A stretch of 64,000 nucleotides of DNA, taken from Stereum hirsutum FP-91666 SS1. Its lineage: Eukaryota; Basidiomycota; Agaricomycetes; Russulales; Stereaceae. Location: NCBI RefSeq assembly GCF_000264905.1, contig NW_006763136.1, positions 1,827,550 to 1,891,549 on the forward strand, in the 5' to 3' direction. This document shows positions 11,566-22,818 of the stretch, one piece after another. The position numbers were made by a program, and so were the translations under genes. Each line of letters starts with the position of its first letter. The stretch's first letter is position 1. Under the pieces are notes generated by a model. That model was not told the DNA's origin and did not search any database. It saw nothing but the letters and a program-made list of their open reading frames with translations.

Positions 11566-12456
11566 CTAGTAGACGTAGCCGAGAATCTTGCCTCCAACGT
11601 TCTTGCGACGAGCCTCCTCGTGATCGAGAATACCGGAAGAAGTCGTCTGAATGATAGGAACAAACATTCAAATTAGATACGGCGAGAGCGACGAGATAAA
11701 GGACGAACGAGGATGATGTAGCCGAACGAACGAGCGGGGAGCAACAAGTTGACCCAGGACTCAATCTGAGTGACCTGGACGTTGAACCTGGGCGAGATAA
11801 CACCAGTCTTGTTCAGACGGCCGTTAAGCTGGACAACGATCTTGCCGGAACGGTGGTCGTCAATGATCTCGAACTCCCCGATGTAGCCTATCAAGGAAAT
11901 CGTCAACTTGGATGGTCGAAACAAGCAAGAAGTAGAGCAAAAAGTGAAGGGATTTGATATCTAATAAGAAAATAATGTAATCTCCGTAGTGAACCCAAAT
12001 CCGTAGTGAGTATGAGGAAGTGTGCTTCAGTGTTGTTGGAGGCAATGTTGATTTTTCGGAGCGTTAAAACGAGGGGCGGGTGGAGGCAAAACCTCGTCGA
12101 TCGTAGTTATCACTCCGAGTTTTATAATAGAATGTACGTAACGAGAACGCGAAAGAAAGTAATACGAAATGAAGCCGGCAGAAACAGAAATGAGGACGTA
12201 CCATGGCGCTGCATGACACTGAGGAACTTCACGACAACCTTCGAGGAAGGGCGGATGAGGACCTGGCGCTTGCCACGGCGCTCGGCATTGACGATGTTGT
12301 TCTGTGGGTTGGGTTAAACGGTAAATGACATGCACGCAGACCATGCGGAAGGCGATACTAACCAAGCAATCGTTCTAACAGCACTCAAACGGTCAGTACG
12401 ATAAATGGGACCAGATATCTGAGGGAGACACGCACGAGTACGGAGACGCGGACCAT
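11566..12456 (-). CDS. RPS22: 40S ribosomal protein uS8 (S22/S15a)
   Basis: Complete uS8 of 130 residues, the usual eukaryotic length, a component of the small ribosomal subunit. Five coding exons give one continuous protein: 12456-12436 (MVRVSVL), 12374-12363 (NDCL), 12301-12202 (NNIVNAE to MQRH), 11887-11709 ([19 protein letters not shown] to GYIIL) and 11646-11566 ([13 protein letters not shown] to GYVY). The second coding exon is only 12 nt. The intron from 12201 to 11888 is 314 nt, against about 61-62 nt for the other three. The gene is divergent from eS17 (ATG at 13006), leaving a shared promoter region of about 550 bp, which suits co-regulation of two ribosomal protein genes. Confidence 0.97.
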
Positions 12457-13005
12457 TTTGAAGATGCGATAAGGATGAAGGCCGGAGAGTCTAGGACGAG
12501 AGAGCCAAAGTAAGCACAAATTGCTCGTCTGAGTGTCGCGCAAAGCACGAGTCAAGACGAGCTGGCGAATGCATGCTAATGGCCGCCGACACAAGCTTGG
12601 ACTACTCCTCCATCCTGTACGACTGTAGCAATCGAGGTATGTGAATCGTCGTAACCCAAGGTGTGCCGTTGTTGCGCATGCCAGCGTGCCAGCAAGCCGC
12701 CCAGCCGATGCGGATAAGAGGGACCATATTCACCTTGAGGGTGGCGAGACCGGTGACGACGACGACGACGACGAGAACGAATGGAAGACTTGAAATTCGA
12801 CGAAGGCGAAATGGCTCTGAAACACCGGAACGGGAAGGTGTGGCTGAGAACTGTACAGTTCGCGTCAGCCACCGCGGGAACTGCCGCGCTCGCCTGTCGC
12901 CGCGAGTAAGTGCTCGCCACCGTAGCTATCGACCTCAAGACGCCTCGGACGGCCCCGCGCTAGCTTTTTCGCCCTCTCACCTTTCTTTTCAGCTTTCAAA
13001 CCAAC
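12457..13005. promoter_or_regulatory. Shared divergent promoter of uS8 and eS17
   Basis: These 549 bp separate two ribosomal protein start codons facing away from each other, so the region must hold both promoters and both 5' UTRs. A perfect 14-bp palindrome, GAACTGTACAGTTC, lies at 12848-12861. A pyrimidine-rich stretch just before the eS17 ATG (about 12966-12992) could mark its transcription start, as is common in fungal ribosomal protein genes. Open frames here have no known motif. Confidence 0.55.
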
Positions 13006-13707
13006 ATGGTGGGTGGAACTATGCTCGGGCGAAGGAGAGAGCTTGAAGGCTGATTCTTGGGGTGGAAATAGGGCCGTGTTCGTACGAAGACCACCAAGAG
13101 GGCGTCCCGCGTTCTCATTGAGAAATAGTGAGTCTCCAATCACTTGAAACTGAGAGACAGATAGAATCCATAAGAAAGGACGTGCAATGCTGCCGGGGCC
13201 GCTATGATGTCGTTGAGATACTGATATATTGCTCGCGTATGATTTAGCTACCCCCGCCTCACCCTCGACTTCCACACCAACAAGCGTATCATCGATGAGG
13301 TCGCCGTTGTCCCTTCGAAACGTCTCCGCAACAAGATCTCCGGCTTCACGACCCATTTGATGAAGCGTATCCAGCGCGGTCCCGTCCGTGGTATTTCGTT
13401 CAAGCTCCAGGAGGAGGAGCGTGAGCGGAAGGATCAGTACGTTCCCGAGGTTTCTGCCCTCGACACCAGCGTTTCTGGTCTTACTGTCGACAAGGAGACC
13501 AAGGTGCGTCACTTCTACATTTACTGCTTTCGATTATAATGTTAATTGCGTGTCTACTCCCTACCTGCAATTCATCACCCATAGGCTCTCCTTGCCCACC
13601 TCAACTTCGACTCCATCCCCGTCACCATTGAGGAGCCCGTCACTGTCATCCCCGAGCGTGCTGGCAGGAGGGAGCGACGGAACGTTCCAGGTGCTGGCCG
13701 TACCTAA
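13006..13707 (+). CDS. RPS17: 40S ribosomal protein eS17
   Basis: Complete eS17, part of the small ribosomal subunit. Coding exons are 13006-13008 (ATG alone), 13072-13127 ([18 protein letters not shown]), 13248-13503 ([20 protein letters not shown] through [10 protein letters not shown]) and 13585-13707 ([20 protein letters not shown] through NVPGAGRT). Every junction keeps the frame, and the joined protein matches the family along its length. The first coding exon is only the start codon, with the donor GTGGGT directly after it. The gene is divergent from uS8. Confidence 0.97.
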
Positions 13708-14885
13708 ACGTCTTTCTTGCTTCCTTTTATTGTTGATGCTTAGCGGGTGGGGAGCGCGAGACGGAGGGGGTTGTATGTGCTATGATTCGCATGCCATGTA
13801 CCGCTTTACTGCACCAAAACATATGCCGCTCGGGGTCGGGCACCTTTTCTCCTCATAATGAGTCTCGTTGTGAGGCCAAGACAGACGGAGCACTTGGAGT
13901 CACTCTCAGAGCGATTGTTTTGCCCGCCCTTCTAGACAGTGCCGCCCTCGGCCCATTACTTCCTCAAAGTCACTGGTAGTCTAACTCGCCCCGTCTAGCG
14001 GCATGGTGCAAGATATACACAAAGGAATCCAAGCAGACTTGTTTTCATCGCTGCAGTGGCACTGACTCTCTACAGTGTGTCTGGGTGCCACACACTATAG
14101 CCCCTTTCGGTAGGCTTTTTAAAGCGAGCTTGTCGGGCAAACTTCCGAAATATGGACTGACGAGGTTGGTGAGCAATTCCAATTTATTTCTTGTCCGGTG
14201 CTCCTGTCTGCTCCTGTGTTAACACTGCAAACTGTTGCTGCGCAGAATCCGTCGTTGCTAGGCCACCCGCTGTTGCATACCAGTAGTGATGCCCGACCGA
14301 CATCTTGTGTGTATCGAGCACAGGCTGTGTCACAACTTTCTTCCTGATTGGCCTCAGACTATCCAAGATGTGTAAGAATGTCTTGTCTCATCACCATAGA
14401 GAGCATCAGACAACTGTTGCGTTGGTATGCTCGGTACAAAGTCACACCGTGTGTATGCGCCTTCGCCGGTGGGGCTTGACACGGTCGTTTCTCCATCAGA
14501 AGTTTCAACTCGGTCGGCGTGATTCCTTGATGAACTGCTTTCAGGTTGTTGATCGTGTCGTGACAGCCATAAGAATAAAGTATGATCAGTACTCTCCTGG
14601 TGCTCGAGGGTTTCTTAAACTTGTCTCTCTCTCTACGCCAAGTTCAGCTGTGCTGACTTCCACTCGTTCAAGCTCGCTCACTAAACTCAGACTTGTAGCT
14701 GGGCTACTTGTATTGTAAGTACTTCTACATTTCTTCCCTTCCTTCAAGGCCTCTTAAGTAATCCAGAATGCCTTGCTCTTTTCAGGTAGCAGTCTATCGT
14801 TCATACGCTCGTTCATACGGCTCAGAGAGACTAGTAAACCAAGTTTACGGACGACACAGCCATCATTAGTTTTGACTCAGGTATC
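13708..14885. other. Intergenic, about 1.2 kb, no gene seen
   Basis: Between the eS17 stop and the start of the secreted propeller gene. It contains a small inverted repeat near 14076-14098 (AGTGTGT ... ACACACT), and the propeller promoter must lie near its right end. A 137-residue open frame (14305-14718) has neither family motifs nor a convincing splice pattern. Confidence 0.5.
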
Positions 14886-16618
14886 ATGAAGTTCACGACG
14901 ACCACTCTATTCTCTTTGGCTGCATACTGTGCTATCACCTCTGCACGCCCTGTTGCCCACTCCGCCAAGGCCAGAGATGCTACCAACAGTACGGGCGCCA
15001 TGGTTATGAATGCGTCTAACGGCACCTCGATGGGCGCGCTATATTGCACGTATACTTGTTTTCTGTTGTTGCACTTCGCACATGCAGCTGACTTGGTGCC
15101 TTGCAGTCATCACCAATCAGCCAGAGGGAAACTTTGTCGTTTCAGCTGATATCAATTCGGATGGAACCTTGGTAGGTAAACTCAGAATTAATGCTATCTA
15201 TTTTCCTTTGACTCATTTCTTGGTTCTTTGCTGCCATATAGACCCTTGTTCAGGCCATAACCACCAATGGTCGGGGTCAACACGGTCAGTCTGTTGGTCC
15301 GGATGGTCTGTTTTCCCAAGGGGCCGTCAAAGCGTCTGCTTCTGGCAATATCGTCGCTGCTGTAAACGTAGGTTCAACACACTCCTAGTCGCTCACCCAA
15401 TAGCTTGACGGAATGGGCGATCTCTCAGCCAGGATCGAACACCATCTCTGCATTCACTATCGACCCTAGCAATCCCGCCTCGATCACCCCTCTTGGGAGT
15501 CCGGTTTCGAGCGAGGGAGAGTTTCCGATGTCGCTGGCTATCAACAAGGCCGGAAACACAGTTTGTGCGCTGAACGGCGGCGCCATCAACGGCGTTAGGT
15601 ATGTCGCCCAAACAAAGAAACCATCGCAGGAGGCGAGTCTGACGGGCCATTGTAGCTGCTACAGCGTCAACTCGACCCTTGGTTTGGTAGCGATGCCCAA
15701 TACCGTACGCTCACTCAATCTGAACCAGACCACTCCCGCGACCGGTCCTCCCGGAAGTGCCAGCCACATCATCTTCAGCGAGGACGGCTCGAACCTCATC
15801 GCTTCCGTCAAAGGAGTCCCTCCCACTCCTGGATTCCTGGCCGTATGGGACGTCGCCGAGGACGGAAGCTTGTCCGACCAATTCGTCAGCGTAGCCCCTG
15901 CGTCCGGTGGCTTGCTCCCCTTCTCGATGACGGTCATCCCCGGTGCTAACGCCATTCTTGCTACTGATGCTGGTGTTGGTTTTGATATTTTCGACATGTC
16001 TGGTGGAGCTTCGAATGCCACGGACAGTACGAACGGCACCTCTAGTAACTTGAGCAGCGTCGTTCCTATTACGGGTCAGGGTGCTACTTGTTGGTCCAGC
16101 TTTAGCCAACAGACTGGAAACTTCTATTTAACGGATATTATCACATCGATGGTCACCGAAGTGAACGTTAGCGGCAACTTGACCGGGTCTATCGTCAAGG
16201 TGCGTGCGATGCCTCGAAATTGTGAGGAAGAAGTGGCTCATGTTCGACGGACCTGCTCTAGCAATACCCCCAGACGAATGGGTCTGCTACCATAGACAAC
16301 GACATCGCTACCGTCAACGGAAAGGAGTAGGCGTTCTTATGCAATGATTTCTCAGTCTTGTCAGATACTGACGGTAATCATCAGCTTCATGTATGTTCTG
16401 CAGCCCAACGCGACCATGATTTCCGTCCTTGCTTTGAATGGCCCAGGTCAGGCCACAAACCTTCAATCGGTCGACATCTCAGGTCCGGCATCTCAGGTTG
16501 GACTCGCTGTCGGTATGCATCTTGATACTATTCCGTCATTGTCAGAGTGTACTGACGAAATGAAATCTTCTTAGACCGCAATAATTTACAGGGTATGACG
16601 TCTTTCATCAAGAACTGA
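14886..16618 (+). CDS. Secreted seven-bladed propeller protein, 3-carboxymuconate cyclase/lactonase-like
   Basis: The start MKFTTTTLFSLAAYCAITSA is a clear signal peptide with likely cleavage after about residue 20. The rest follows the lactonase-like beta-propeller pattern: ITNQPEGNFVVSADINSDGT, GRGQHGQSVGPDGLFSQGAV, AGSNTISAFTIDPSNPASIT, FPMSLAINKAGNTVCALNGG, SASHIIFSEDGSNLIASVKG, LPFSMTVIPGANAILATDAG and TCWSSFSQQTGNFYLTD. Each is a strand pair ending in the recurrent G-N/D-x-hydrophobic pattern. Several N-glycosylation sequons fit secretion. About five introns occur; the last joins LAV to DRNNLQGMTSFIKN at 16574. Proteins of this type are abundant in Agaricomycete secretomes, but the substrate is usually unknown, so muconate lactonising activity is only a family label. 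Confidence 0.82.
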
Positions 16619-17204
16619 GCGTTGTTAGACGTTTAAGTTCTTGAGGTTCGAGGCCTCTCGAAGGAGACTGTTGAGTCAGTTTGGTTCTGTAAGCGCCTAT
16701 ACTTGTTTGTGAATGACATCTGTTTCTTGTGTTGCCGTGCCCCTTTATGCCTACGCCTGCGATTCCGAAAGATAAAACAAGACGCCACACAAGATGGCAC
16801 TCCACGGCAGACTAGAGCGTTGTTCCTTTTCATCGCTATTTATCCTTACAACGCTCCCAGCACAATTCAGAGCTCAGTTCCACGACAATGAAGGGCTGTC
16901 TTCGTGCTGGCACCCCAAGTATGCTTGCCAGCCTTGTTCCCTTTGCCTGACTTTGAACCTACAGCGGCACAGTTGCCACCGCTTGGACACCCTTTGTCAT
17001 CCTTCTTCAAAGTCCTTTGTTCTCGACTCCTTCGTGCCATGCCTCATGTCCTCAGGGGCCAAAGCTCTAGTCTCACCGTCTAGCGGTATATAAAGCCCCT
17101 GTGTTCTTTGGCCTTTGCGTCACTTCCCATCCCTCCGCACGTCAGATCGTCCCACCAACGCACACTAGCATAGTAGCTTCTCTTTCGCCCCTGCCACTGC
17201 CTCT
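16619..17204. other. Intergenic between propeller gene and small acidic protein
   Basis: Promoter region of the small gene that starts at 17205. Apart from the TATA element at 17087 I see no gene. Confidence 0.5.
17087..17094 (+). promoter_or_regulatory. TATA box of the small acidic protein gene
   Basis: TATATAAA lies 111 bp upstream of the ATG at 17205. A pyrimidine-rich run follows, ending in the start region, which is the usual layout of a fungal TATA promoter. Identified by motif and position only. Confidence 0.55.
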
Positions 17205-17674
17205 ATGATGTCCTCTTCCACGATGAACTTCACTCCATACAATAACACGAAACCAAAAACCTTCGACAAGCAGTCGAAGAGCGGTGTCAACGCCGTCGAG
17301 CCTCGGGAATATTCCTTCCTGGATCGTCGTGACTGGTCAGACGCGTGCGTATCCCCTATTCCTTTCCTTTCCTTTCCTTTCCCCTCTCTGAAAATGGCTT
17401 CCACTCCCGCAGAGAGGTCGAGCACATAATCAACCGCAAGCTCAGTCCAGTGCAATCCCAAGCACTGGACGATCTCTTGGAATGCATCGACCCCAGCTCT
17501 GACACCGACAATGAAAATAACTCGGACACCGACACCGATAGCATTCCTTCCGATTCAGACGGCCAATCGTCACGACGGCCAAGGTGTCCTGGATCGTGTC
17601 AGCCGTCCGAACGGACGCGAACGAAACAGACTACATCATCCACGTCTGCGTCGTGCGACAGTGTAGGCCTTTGA
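17205..17674 (+). CDS. Small hypothetical protein with acidic Asp/Ser tract
   Basis: Two exons, 17205-17344 and about 17414-17674, join in frame across an intron with donor GTGCGT and acceptor CCCGCAG. The protein of about 133 residues starts MMSSSTMNFTPYNN and has a possibly structured middle (EVEHIINRKLSPVQSQALDD). It continues with an acidic stretch (DTDNENNSDTDTDSIPSD) and a basic Ser/Thr-rich end. ATG at 17208 is an equally good start. A TATA box sits upstream. I do not recognise a family. The amphipathic middle plus acidic low-complexity tail would suit a small regulatory or nuclear protein, but that is guesswork. Confidence 0.6.
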
Positions 17675-18072
17675 GGGCTTGGAGACTCGTGCAGCGGGGG
17701 AGAGAGAAGAGGGCGTGGAGGAGAGCATTGAATGGGTAAGGAGACGAAGGAAAGCCTGAAGGTTTTGACCTGTAACCTGTTTGTACATCAAATCAATAGT
17801 GATACATAGACCAGACACACACTCGAGGGCCCATAGATTTTTATGGACGATTTTTGAGGCTAATCGCATCTAAGTTAGAACGCGTGTATCTGAACCTCCC
17901 AGACCTCCCAGACCAATTCCGGTCTAATCTGCAAGGTACGGTTTTACAATGACGACAAAAGCCTATGTAGACGTCGAATGACTGCATGTAGGACGACAGA
18001 ACGATGTCAGCGACACACACAACGACGCAGCTAATGACGCACAGCACATCCGAAAATCCAGTCCCTAGACCG
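17675..18072. other. Intergenic, no gene seen
   Basis: 3' flank of the small acidic protein gene and, on the other strand, downstream of the small membrane protein. No motif-bearing frame was found. Confidence 0.5.
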
Positions 18073-18273
18073 TTAGTAGCGGGATACGACGGGGAACGTG
18101 AGACGCTCGACTTCAACTGACAACTCCAACTTGAACTTGAACTCGAACGAAGAAGCACATGCAGAGGACTCGGAAGAGGCACGCGCAGAATCCCAAAGAA
18201 GTTCAACTCGGATATATTTATAGAAGTAGAAGACCACAATCAAAAACATGCAGAAAGAACCCAACAACCCCAT
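18073..18273 (-). CDS. Possible small single-pass membrane protein
   Basis: An uninterrupted frame from ATG at 18273 encodes about 66 residues: MGLLGSFCMFLIVVFYFYKY, then a hydrophilic Ser/Glu/Lys-rich tail. The first 18 residues form a plausible transmembrane or signal-anchor helix with a positively charged residue directly after it. No family is recognised, and the frame could be chance in this AT-balanced stretch. Confidence 0.3.
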   Translation of the reverse strand: MGLLGSFCMFLIVVFYFYKYIRVELLWDSARASSESSACASSFEFKFKLELSVEVERLTFPVVSRY

Positions 18274-18718
18274 GCAGCACCGAGAACAGAAAGGGAATGG
18301 TATCACCTCTTGTAAGAAAAAAAAGGAAAAGGAAATAATAATCCGATTTGGGGGGAGGGAGGAAAGTTGTAATGGTGATTGTAAGCGTGTAAGTGGTGGA
18401 GACAGAAGGATGAAAGGTAGCCGGGTGAAGGTTGAAGATAGTGGGAGGCGGGCGGAGGATCAGTCGGTCGAGTGTATGGTTGTAAGTAAGGTGTAAGAGG
18501 GACTATGCATATGGACAGATGAGGAAGACATAATCGTTGGGATCGTAAAGTAAGAAGGAGGTAGTAGTGGGCCGAACAAGCGAGAAATTAATCTAGAGCG
18601 TACGATGAAACAGTCCGTCGAACGCGAGATGTTCACTCTATTTAGACACCGAATAATAAAGCTTGTGGCACGTAGCGGAGGCGGAAGGGAGGCGAAACAG
18701 TCAGTTGTCGAGAGTTAT
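18274..18718. other. Intergenic, purine-rich on the plus strand
   Basis: Long A/G-rich runs (for example 18320-18370) lie here, with no gene visible. It includes the 3' flank of the DGK1 gene. Confidence 0.5.
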
Positions 18719-20022
18719 TTAGATAGATACCCAGCTCAAGAGCTTCATGAAGCCCCAGACGGCCGCACCAGAGAGGATAGGAAGCGTCAAGTTATCGTCC
18801 AACGAGCCAATATCTGGAGTAAATACAGACCAAGAAATCGATGAGCGTTATTTCAGCGAAAAACGTGATCAGAGACGCACCCATAGATTCAGCCACCGCG
18901 GTCGCGAGCCCAGAAGCAATGCTGACCACAGCCAAACCTACCCAGCCGCCCGTCTTCACCCCCGCAAAGCCTTGCTCTCTCAACCACCCCCTGATGGTGG
19001 AGCCAACGATGCTGTCGTCAACACCGGCACCAATGACGCCTTGCTCCCAGCTCCAACTTGGGACATCGACGCCCTCACCCATCCAGGTCCAGAACGAGAA
19101 GACGATGGCGGCGCCGGTGACTGCTGCTGCGATGAAGCCTGCGAGAGACTTTCGGGGGGCGAGGGGGAGCCCAAGGATGTGAGACGGGAGCGGTGGTGTG
19201 TAACGACCCCACAGGCGGCCAAAAGTCGAGGCAGCGGTATCAGCCCATGAGAGTCTGTCCGATCGCGAAGAGACAACATTCATTAGATAATGTGCAGAAG
19301 ATCTGAGAGACAAAGAACGAACATCATGATGGAGATGAGGGCGACATCAAGGGGGTAAAGCCCGAGAACAAAGATCACGCCAATAAGGTACCAGATGACA
19401 CCGTTCGTCGACTTTTTCTCGCTCTCGCGCATGAGGAAGCCGACGCAGTGTTCGTACGCCCGTTCGAAAGCTGGCCAGTTGAGGCGCAAGACGTCACAGG
19501 GGGCGATGAAGGCGAGTGCCCCTGAGAGATAGCGGATGACAGTTTGTGGCGATCCCTTGGAAGCATAGAGGTACAAGGTGAAAAAGCCTTTGAATGGAAT
19601 GGAAGAATGACATCAGTTGCTGTAGGGTGGCGGAGAACAGTGCTAGTCGGGGGTCACACGAGCGTACCGATGGAGGAATGCAATGTTTTACGAGGAATTT
19701 CCCAGTCGACTTTCTTCTTCTTTTGCGACGGCTCTTCTACTGTCTGCCCAAGAAGCTTGCGCTCGACCTCGAGCGTGTCCTCCTTCTCGTCGATCTCCTG
19801 CAGTGTGCTGCCGCTTGTCATCCCTCCATCGACACCGGACGCCACGGAGCCCTTTGAGACCCGTCGGCGCGTCCCGGGTCTCCGTTTCGGACTGTCGTTA
19901 GTCGGGGTGAATGGGATTTTGGGCGATGGCGAGCGGGTGAGCGAACGCCGTCTGGAGGGCATGGAGGAGTCGTTGGAGTGGGCGAGAGCAAGGGTGAAGG
20001 CGTCGTTCGCGGGGAGGGTCAT
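18719..20022 (-). CDS. DGK1: CTP-dependent diacylglycerol kinase
   Basis: Phosphorylates diacylglycerol to phosphatidate using CTP at the nuclear/ER membrane, opposing the Pah1 lipin. The start at 20022 opens a basic Ser-rich cytosolic N-terminus of about 120 residues. It is followed by EIPRKTLHSSIG, the RK pair required in yeast Dgk1. Hydrophobic segments follow: GFFTLYLYASKG, YLSGALAFIAPCDVLRLNW, VIWYLIGVIFVLGLYPLDVA and, after an intron, LSWADTAASTFGRLWGRY. The spacing of Asp to Gly in DTAASTFG (seven residues) matches the Asp177/Gly184 pair reported for yeast. Further TM helices (AGFIAAAVTGAAIVFSFW, GGWVGLAVVSIASGLATAVA) precede the last exon, which starts DIGSLDDNLTLPILSGAAVW and runs on to a stop at 18719. 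At least four exons. Identification is strong. Confidence 0.9.
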
Positions 20023-20427
20023 TGTGACAAGGGGCTTATCAGGAATGTTGTGTCGTCAGAGCCGTCAAAGCGTTTCGTATTTATGTTTCTCTTGTTTTTC
20101 TCGTTTTGACGTAGAAAGGGAAGGAAGGAAGACAAGAAAGGGCGGGATGGAGAACGAACACAGCAGATAAGGCCAGGACGGCGGACGCGAAATCAGACAG
20201 ACATTTCGGCACACGCCCTGCACAGACCCAACAAGGCCACGTGGGCCCTCCATCCGCCGTGGCACTCGTCTAAATTTGTGGCCCAACCATCTATCATCAG
20301 AGCAAGCTCAAGCTCAGTGACAATTGACTAGGTACGTGAGAACATGCAATTATTTAATCTCCGAAGGACCATGAATACAATATCATATCGCTTCCTACAA
20401 AAAATTCCTCGAACTTCCATATCATCA
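20023..20427. other. Intergenic, DGK1 promoter side
   Basis: Between the DGK1 ATG and the stop of the Gln/Ser-rich gene, both on the minus strand. No gene seen. Confidence 0.5.
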
Positions 20428-22450
20428 TCATCCATGCAATCCATCCGTCGAACTCATCGGCACGCCCGTCGACTGAACCTGCATCCCATCACCCATAGAA
20501 GCTTCCATACCAGACGCGTCAGTAGTCCCGTCCGGAAATCCGCTCCCTCCTACCATCGCATCGCCCAAACCACCCAAATTCCCACCCGACCCCTGCGCAA
20601 CCACCTTCCTCCAATTCCCTGCAGCCATCGTATGTGTGCTCCAGAAAGAATCATACGTCAGCGACCCGTTGCTCTGCATCGGATTGAGTCCCATCTGCAT
20701 CTGGCCTGCCTGTGTGGTGGGCGTCTCGGTGCCCGTAGGAGTAGTGGAAGGTGGAGGAGCAGGCGATGGTGCTGTTGGGATGTCGAACGTTTTTAGAGGT
20801 AAAGGTATGGCACCGAGTTGTAGTGTTTCCGACGATGTGGTTTGCGCAGGTAATTGCTGGGGCTGATGTTGACGCTGATGTGGATGTGAATGGACCCCTC
20901 CGAAGCCATTCGGAGCAGCAGCAGCAGCGGTTTGTCCTGTGGGTACAAGATGATTATGAAAACCAGTCGCCGGAGCCTGAGAAGGATCGCGATAATGAGA
21001 TGTTGAAGGTGTAGGCTGAGGGACGCTTCCCAACTGAGCGGCTTGAGCCCGTAAATGTGTCTGTGCCGCCTGTAATCGTTGTATCTGATGTAAGACTTGC
21101 GGATGAAGCTGGTTCTGCATAGGATAATATTGTGGGTGTTGCTGAACTAGAGGAGACAGGTAGGGATTCGACATGTGTGCGTGAGTGAGGGTTTGGGCTG
21201 ATCCGGCTGGCTTTGTATTCGCATTCGAGAGTGACTGGTTCTGGGTTTGCGGGTAGGGATATGGTTGGGGTGTTGAGGACAAAGATGCGGATGCGGACGA
21301 GGATGCGGAAGAGCTCAGAGATGCAAGGTAGTTAGCTTGCGTTTGGGCTGCTATGTAGGCGGCGAGGGCTTGACTATTCTGCAGTTGTGCGGGAGTAAGT
21401 GAAGTGGAGTGCGACGGATGCGAATTTTGTTGCTGATGATACTGTGGTGGATATTGTGAGTGCGATTGAGACGAGGATTGCTGTAGCGGAGGCGGATTGG
21501 CGTGATTTGAGGAAAAGTTGGAAGAAGTGGCGGGATACGGGTATGTTTTTTGTGGCGCAGACCCGTATCCTCCACCGACTGTAAGTCCAGGGGAAGATCC
21601 GTTCTGATTTGAAGATGATGCTGAATTGGTCGACGAAGAAGCTTGAGGTGCATGAGAAGATGAAGTGGCGGCAAAGGCATTTGAATTCATGGAAGTTGAA
21701 GGCGAAGGTGTGGTATATGCAGTAGTCGGGTGACTGGAAGACACCCTGCTTGCATCGCTATATGAAGATATCGATGTGGAAGAAGGAACCGAAGGCGGCG
21801 GCATATCTGGTAGAGTCGGCGTCCTTTGTGGCACCTGGGACGTCGGCGGGTCGATGCTAGTTGAGGACCCCTCCGCCACCGAGGTCGCAGAAGGTATTGG
21901 AGAAGCCGCCGGGACGTTACTCATCACATAATCTGTGCTGGTCACTTGGGTCGGTGCAGAAGTATCAGCTCCTTGCTGGGATGGACCGGCAGAGTTCGAC
22001 GGTGGCGAGAACGTTATATTTTGAAAGGAAGGAGTGAACCGGACCGTCGATTTTGGCTTTGGTACTGTTTTGGAAGCGGTCGAGTGACGAAAGTAGAGGT
22101 TCTCTACTTCGTTAAGACTTTGACGTTGCTGTGCGAATACAATTCAATTACACTACCCAATTATTCGAGCAGACCAGAAATAAACGAGACCACATACCCA
22201 TCCGTGTTCGACCTTCAATCGAGCGTATTGCAGCCGCATTTGAAGCTGCTTGGACAGCTACATAGTATGCAGCGCAAAAATATCAGAGGCGTATGGACAT
22301 TGCATGCATGGTCTCAGGGCTTCAGAAAGTTTCTACCCGCCCGAAAGAGTCGAACAAACATACATTAGCGACCCTCGCCTTGTCCGCCGCCACCTTTCTC
22401 TTGTTCTCTTCCTGGGCATTCAAGATAAGCGCGGCGGTGACATTGACCAT
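20428..22450 (-). CDS. Gln/Ser/Pro-rich protein with N-terminal coiled coil
   Basis: Three exons appear. From ATG at 22450 the first reads MVNVTAALILNAQEENKRKV to RVAN. After an intron comes LSKQLQMRLQYARLKVEHGW, and after a second QRQSLNEVENLYFRHSTASK, which continues into one long open exon to 20428. The first 75 residues have the heptad-like spacing of a coiled coil. The remaining roughly 540 residues are low-complexity: Ser/Thr-rich, then Gln/His/Tyr/Pro-rich (for example PPQYHQQQNSHPSH and QNQLHPQVLHQIQRLQAA). I recognise no enzyme domain. The composition suits a transcriptional co-regulator or a condensate-forming protein, which is inference only. An in-frame stretch upstream of 22450 has no ATG. 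Confidence 0.65.
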
Positions 22451-22818
22451 ACCGCTCAAGAAATATTCACGAGTCGGGCCAACCAACGGGCGAGATGAGA
22501 GGACAAAGTGGTGATCTCGAGGGACTGAACACGAAGGAGGCGGCCAGGCGACCGGTGGCGTGTTTGGACGTGTTGAGGTCACGTGCGTTTTTTAAATAAG
22601 CAGGTGGTTTGGTTCGTGGAACCAACAGCTCGGCGGGGTGGCGTTGTGCGCCACATCTGCGGCGCACACGGAGGATCGAGTACACCAGGCACACGTACGG
22701 ATACATACAGTATACAGTGTTTGTAGCCTTTTGGGTGCGAACATGGTCAAAGCATGCAATCAGTCCCGATAGTCTGTTGTCCTGCCCAATCCCGTCCAGC
22801 GGAATCGCACCACACCTC
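22451..22818. other. Intergenic between two minus-strand genes
   Basis: Holds the promoter of the Gln/Ser-rich gene and the 3' flank of the exonuclease gene. No gene seen. Confidence 0.5.

Noticed and set aside
12865..13512. 215-residue minus-strand open frame over eS17
   Set aside because: It is the mirror of a certain ribosomal protein gene and has no family motif of its own.
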